A DNA stretch of 64,000 bases. Source: Himantopus leucocephalus (Eukaryota > Chordata > Aves > Charadriiformes > Recurvirostridae). The stretch spans positions 63,817,343 to 63,881,342 of the forward strand of contig RSEF01000003.1 in NCBI GenBank assembly GCA_003993805.1. Reading direction: 5' to 3'. Every line of letters begins with the position of its first letter. Within the stretch, counting starts at the first letter, position 1. Position numbers and translations under genes: made by a program. Positions 58,001-64,000 of this stretch are shown one piece after another. Under the pieces are notes generated by a model, which saw only the letters and a program-made list of their open reading frames with translations, was not told the origin of the DNA and did no database searches.

Positions 58001-61000
58001 AAGGCCTCCAGAGGCTTGTTCTGAACTTCAAACTAGCCTCTTCCACTAGTGGGAATAACGTTGGCTAGTTTCTCTTCTGTACACTTGATTTTTCTTTTCT
58101 AGAAATCTTCTCAGATTTGAATTGCCCTGGAGCTCAGAGTTTATCTGGCAGGTTTACTCATGAGGTATGCCGCATATGCGATGTTGAGCTTCTGGAGGAA
58201 TAACCCTGAAAAGGGCAGCTGGGACCCAGATTCTGGTGATCGGGTTGTTATCTGTGTGGCCTACAGAAGAAAATGGTTTGGCTGCTCCCATTTAAGCAGC
58301 AGTGAGCAGCAAAGCACAAGGACAGGAAATACAAGGTCTTAAATTAATCCAATTACTCATGCCATTAATTTAGATTTACTTGAGTAGTTAGAGCATGCTA
58401 AATAAACAACAATTGATTAGTTAGATCATGTTCATTTGAAATTTAACCATGAGTGGATGGATATTTATCTTACAGTCTAATTGTAAAAGTTTGCCAGTAT
58501 GTTTCTGTGGTCTTTAAAAGGAGGTTGCAATTACTCCCAGCATCATTTTCTTCTGCAAGCCTTTTTCCCCTGGGTAAGTGATAGTGCTGTAGTGATGACA
58601 GGTGGGGGTGACCCTTTTTTGCATGTTGCAATTGAACTAGGCACACACACACAAAAGAGTATATGTGGAATGAACCCTCAGGTTTGCCTCTAGCTCATGT
58701 GAAGATTAGCTACTGCTCACAGAGGGAGACAACTCTGATTTTTGCTCTTGAGGGAAAACAGCAAAGTATTACTTGAAACCTGCATTGGTTACAGCAGCTG
58801 TAGCAGAGACATAGAACAGAGTCTTCATGGGCTTTGCAATGAAATCAAGCTAAGAAAGAGCAGGTGGAGCAGAGACATGCATGCTGAAGCAGCTGAAGAA
58901 CAATAACTCATTTCACTTTGACTACATCAAGAGTATTAGGTGGCAGAAAAAAAATTTGGACATTTTTATTTAGAAACAAGGAAGATTCCCTTTCTTCCAA
59001 TTTACTCTTGATAAAATCACAGTCTTCCCTGTAACTCAAGCACATCTGGAGGCTGGCTCCTTTCTCTCTCCCCACATACACAAAAAAATAGAAGCAACTT
59101 CATCCAACACATCCCTGTGATATGTTCTGCCTCAATCTTTTGCCTATGTAAAATACAGCAAAGATTATCTCCCCTCTGAATTGCTCTAAGTGTTCAACCT
59201 CTGACAAAGAAAAGAGTGAGAAATCATTTCTTCTGAGACTTAAAGTCTTAATCTGAACCCAGGTAAAATGATTATTAAGTAATGTGCTTCTTAACCACAT
59301 TACTATCAGGCAACGTTTCCTGTTCATTAATAAGTTTCTGAGATCGCTGCATGAATGAAAATGGAATTTTAAAAATAATTTACTATTTCCTCCAATGGAA
59401 ACAGAGTTAGGAAGTAGGTACATATAAAACCAGAATATTCTGTAATGTTCAGGGGGCCTACGTAATCTTCTTGCTGGAAGGTACATCTTGATTTTTATCA
59501 GACGTTTGTGGATCTTAGTTTTATTCTCTCCATGAACTCTGCATTCAGTTCCAGTCAGTCTGGTTTCTGTACGCTATTTTTATGATGGAAACGCTTTGAC
59601 AATATTGAGATAAAGCCCAGTTCTCCCAACCGTGGAATATATGTGCAGAGAGAGCAGAATATTAAAATAAGCTCTGTATTGTGAATCACAGTAGCCTTCT
59701 GCCCATGGCTTATAGAAAAGTAACAAAGCCCAGCAAAACTGGGCTGATTCTTTGCAGATTTTATTTGCTTCTTTCATTTGATGGTCTTCAGTGTTTATCA
59801 ACACAGTTGTTTTCATCTTTGTCACTTTCCATGTCTCTGAGTGCCTGAGTCAGTCTTCTTCAAAGAATGCCCTTGTAAAAGAAATATTATCTTCTCCAGT
59901 GCATTTTAAAAGAAATTAAAGTACTCTCAAGTTCCTACTTGGAAAAAAAAAAAAATCAGATCTGGCAATTTTGGAATATTTCAGTTGTGTCGGGTTGTCT
60001 TTCAAGTAGGCAGCTCTATGTGAAGTCTTCTAATTAAAATGACCAGATATTATCAACTTATTAAATTAGCTTCCCATCTGGTAATTTCACTTTTTAAAAT
60101 AAAATCTTTTCTACTTAGAAAAAATCTGAAACCAACGTAACAAGTGCTAAACTGAGCTTGATCATTCCAATGCAACAAAGTCTTCAAAACGATAAGGGTG
60201 ACATTGGTGTAGGGAAGAGAGAAGTTGATAATCCTCATACTAAGTCTAGTAGCAGAAGATGAGGACAACTTGGTGGGGAGGGGGGTGACAATGCTCTTAA
60301 ATGTTTTACTGACTCCAGATCAGTTTGCATTGTAAGAGTTTTCCCTAAAACTCACAGAACCCCTCTTCCAGTGGTTTGCGAGTCCTACGTGAGTGACTTC
60401 TGCCCCTATTCTAAACAGCATGAATAGATTTAAAATAGATGTATCTTATTAATGTATATCCCATATGAATACTTCATATTCCAAAAAGGAGGGAAAGTGC
60501 AGCTAAATAGTCAACTTTATGCAAATCCATTCTCACATCCCTTCGTTCACCCTTGGTATCTTCTAGCACTGGCAGCAGTGGCCCGTTAGTAGATAAGGTG
60601 TGAGTTCAGGTTTTCAAGCCTGGTCTCATCTTCATCGCCATGTGGTTCCCACCAAACAGGGATGTCAGGAACGTGTCATCCTTGCAAGCTGTGACACTAT
60701 GAGCTGCCAGTGCTCAGCCTGTGCTCGTGCTTGCTCCTGCCAGGGCCAACAGCAATAGCACATGCTGCAGCCAAATCCATGCAGTTCTCCTCTGCCTCAT
60801 CCCAGGATGTGCTGAGAGCCACCTTGCTGCTGTCTTCAGCTGCCCCGGGGACAGGCGCCTGCCCTGGAGCGCTGGTCCCCGGGGAGGACAGCAAGAGGAA
60901 TTTCTTCTCAGCTCTTATTCCAGAGTGCCCTGACCTTTTTAACTGAAGGATTGTCTAATTTTGTAAAAAAGGAATACAAAGAAACAAATTCCAAGTACAT

Positions 61001-62649
61001 TCTGATGCAGTGTAGCTATGTGAGTTTTCACTTATAAAAGCCTAAAATAAGGCTGAACTTTGAATGCTCTGTAATTGAATTCATTCTTCTCCATTTTGTT
61101 TGTTTGCATCCATGGGAATTTGTGTGTATAGCTTAAAACCTCTTTTTCCTTATTCCTTTCTTCCTCTCATCTGGAAAATCACTTCCTGATGCCTTGAAGA
61201 CTTCCCAGGACTGGAGGCTCATGGATTAGCAAATACTGCTCTGGCCAGCAAGATATTAGAGAAGACGACCGGCTCTAGAGTCATTCAGACACATTTCCAC
61301 TGCCAAAACCTACACAGCGGGGGAGGAAGACTGGACAAAATAGGGGTCCATAGTCCTGAACATTTTATGAATCAGAGGAATTTCTGGGAAAGTAAAATGT
61401 AATAGATAGCATCTGCTGTACCTGGCAGAAGTAGCCTAGAATAGATTCAAGTTCTTACAAGCATATTTTAGATGACTCAAAGCCACTCTCCTGAAGATGC
61501 AGAGGCTGTAGGGTCTGTGGGAGGAAGGGCTGGAACGTAGCGCACCAGTTCTGGGCAAGTAGGGTGACAGGATGAGGGCCAGGTGATGAGGACAGATCCA
61601 TCATGTCAAGGCTCTATATTTTCTTGGCTTCCCACAGTCTGGAGTCAGTAAATAAGGAGCAAAATTACAAAGGAACGGCTACGGACAACCATCTGCTGGA
61701 AGAGAAAGGAATATAACTGGAACAGTTACTCAGCTGGCTGTGAGAAAACTTGTGGCCAGAGATCCTCCCAAACAGCCATGTTCGCTTCTGAGAATGGAGA
61801 TGCCTCAACTGAGACAGGGCAGAGGGACGTAGCGTGATGGGCGAGAGCAGTCCCACCCTGGCAGCACAGCCAGGACCACTGCATTGCTCACTGCAGTTAT
61901 TCTAAACTGTCAGCAAGGGGCAACAGCACAAGCTGCACCCTGACTTTTCAACAGATTTGGGGAGATTTCTGCCTACACTGATCCTCGTGAGACCAGCTAA
62001 AACCAATGCAGTTTACACCACTTATAATTTTGACCAATTTTTTTTCCATGAGGACAACCCACTGAGATTTGTATAGCAGCTTAACTCTGAGTGGCCTTTA
62101 ACAAAGCCTTCCATTATGTCAGAAGAGCTATTGTGCTGTGTTAAGGGAGGGATGATTTCACTTCAGCTTTCTGTTACATTTATAATACACACAATGTAAG
62201 AAATAATTAAACCTTCTCTCTTTTTTCCTTTCACTGAATGCCTCCATCCACTCGTAAAGTGGGCGCAGATTCAGAAGAACATGTCTCCATCCAGTGATGG
62301 GTCTGGGATAAAGACCTCATCAGTCTCATACCCAGTTGGGATCCTGGCTCAGTAGTGATGAGGCAGTAGCATTACTGTTGGATACCAAAGCAAGAAGGAG
62401 AATTTTAGTCCTTAAATTATTGTGTTTGGCTCCCTCCCCAACAACCCTGCCTCCACAGACATGGAAAAAAAAAAAAATCAGAGGTGCATTTTGTTAGCAG
62501 ATGAGGCAAGAAATTCAGTACAGATGACATTTGCTTTGCAAAGCAATAAAATAAGCGCAATCTGTTTAACCGTCAGGTACTTTAAGATAGGATTTAGCAC
62601 AAAACATTTTCAAAACCCCATAGTAATGTTAAACAATCAGCTTTTGGGA

Positions 62650-62762
62650 CAGATGTGGGGCAGAGATGAGGAAACAGAGGCAGTGAATTTGAGAGAGACA
62701 CCTCGACAATGAGCCGTGGCAGAACTGCAATTAGGACTCTTGGGCTTTGGGGTTTTAGCCCA
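62650..62762 (+). repeat. Possible decayed MIR-like fragment
   Basis: gatgaggaaacagaggcagt, then gtggcagaactgcaattagg and actcttgg recall the MIR-like order gaggaaactgaggca, gtggcagagccagg, cctgg. The assignment is weak. Confidence 0.3.
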
Positions 62763-63579
62763 GGAGCAGAAAATGTCTAATCCTGCTTTGCTCAGTGAGG
62801 TAACCAACATGGCAAAAGCTAATCAGCATTTCAGCAGCAAGCTGGGCGTCTTTAACTTGTATTCTCCAACACAAGTAGGGTGGGACCTCGGGGTGGTGGT
62901 CCTGCATGAGTCATGATGGCTCACACCTGCCCAGCTGTTGTGTTTTCTTGGGTCCCAGGGCCATGGAGCATCTTGTGTTCCTGTCTCAGCAGTACTGTGT
63001 TAATGAGTGCCGAGGTCTGCAGCCCTAATGAAGACATTCCTGTACATGACACCAATGTTCCTGTCTCTGCTGCTCGTTCTTCTAAGACACAAACACCATA
63101 AATCTGTTTTAAAAAGGCAGCTCTTTTCTTACTTCAAGGCAGTGTGCCAGCGTTTAACATGTCGGGGCAAGTCAGCCCCACAAAAGCACACATCTGCTTT
63201 CTGCTGAGATAACATGAGATCCCTAACTCAGGCCTGTGTCAGGAAATAATTCAATTCTTTGTAATTAGATTCAAAGGGCAACGGCTCCCACCCCTCTGCG
63301 TAGGTCGGTGAGGTCCTATGAAGGGCCAGCAAGGAACCAGCCGGAGCAATTAGCACGTGAGCGCCCAATCAGTTCCTGCAAAATGGCCTAAAACGCGAAG
63401 CAGAATAAAGCCTTGGCACGTGCTCTTTCTGACACAAACAAAAGCTTCCAACTAATATTGGAGCAGTATGCAAAATACCTATCACAGCTTCACGGATATT
63501 CAGAAACAACAGCTGGTCTTTTCATGAATGTGTGTGGTTGTGATGTAGCACAGGTTAAAAGTTCATTGTTTCCATTATA

Positions 63580-63612
63580 CTATACGTATATGCGTATATA
63601 CGTAGCTATACG
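63580..63612. repeat. Short TATACGTA-type palindromic tract
   Basis: The sequence actatacgtatatgcgtata followed by tacgtagctatacg is built of overlapping self-complementary TACGTA/TATACG words. Confidence 0.6.
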
Positions 63613-64000
63613 TGGAAGTCTGGTGGGGGTGGGTGCATCTATTGGCATTTGCTTCCTAGGAGGGGTGCCCGCCTGTGTGTATCTGCATGATGGAAAGGTC
63701 TTGTTCATTAGCTCAGGGTGCTCATATTATGTATATTCTATTAAGCACATATTGAATATGCATCTCATTTTCATTTCAATTAGGATCTGAGGGCTGATTT
63801 CATTCATGACTATTGATTCCTTCCAGGCCATTTGCATTTTATTCTGTTCATTATTATTTATATGCTCTGTGCTCTCTGAGTAATTTAAATATCCCTCTCA
63901 TGATTGCCCCCAAGTGATGAATTAGATACCCTCCTTCATAAACCAACACAACAAGCCCTGCGTTAATCCTCCGATTTTTCTCTGTGTATTCATGGAGCTG

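Larger units (their letters stand above)
54841..64000. other. Intergenic to window end, no gene recognised
   Basis: It contains the G4 candidate at 55008, an A-run at 59943-59955, a possible MIR-like relic near 62.65 kb and the TATACGTA tract near 63.6 kb. The longest open frame of the window (57060-57491, minus, 143 codons) shows no domain or conserved motif. No exon of the next gene is recognisable. Confidence 0.55.

Overview
This is a vertebrate, almost certainly avian, nuclear genomic window. It is dominated by the 3' half of one multi-exon gene on the + strand, SV2B (synaptic vesicle glycoprotein 2B), followed by a long stretch with no recognisable gene. The organism call rests on two CR1 LINE fragments of the kind typical of birds, at 40211-40385 and 54552-54840, the second retaining the C-terminal end of the CR1 reverse-transcriptase ORF. 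It is supported by compact introns and by the absence of Alu- or L1-like mammalian repeats. All genes here are eukaryotic in style (GT-AG introns); there are no operons, CRISPR arrays or bacterial mobile elements.

Layout: 1-7449 is the 3' part of the intron before the first exon seen. Eleven coding exons follow (7450-7630, 8258-8409, 10275-10408, 11174-11263, 13414-13524, 14722-14810, 15555-15719, 18288-18421, 19112-19312, 21614-21773, 22682-22865). All junctions are GT/AG, the reading phase is continuous, and the stop codon is TGA at 22863-22865. Together they encode about 533 residues, from the end of the first luminal loop/TM2 to the C-terminus of a roughly 683-residue transporter-like protein. 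The exon(s) for the N-terminal ~150 residues lie upstream of the window. A long 3'UTR (about 3.9 kb) follows, carrying Pumilio-type motifs and ending at a probable poly(A) site near 26712-26735.

The 3'UTR and its downstream flank are damaged in the assembly. There is a 100-N gap at 24274-24373, and single-N joins at 24820, 27067, 40646 and 40774 each lie between near-identical direct copies, which look like false duplications made when overlapping contig ends were abutted. Position 27197 is another single N, inside a T homopolymer.

From about 26.7 kb to 64 kb there is no supportable gene. The interval holds the two CR1 pieces, an old MIR/CORE-SINE-like relic near 45.3 kb and a weaker one near 62.7 kb, short tandem repeats, AT-rich microsatellite tracts, a strong G-quadruplex candidate, a CTCF-like motif just past the SV2B 3' end, and a few antisense segments that look like decayed coding sequence of unknown parentage. 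I did not find a novel multi-gene system. The most useful observations are the assembly artefacts in the SV2B 3'UTR, the 3'UTR motif cluster, the CTCF-like and G4 motifs, and the unidentified antisense coding-like relics.
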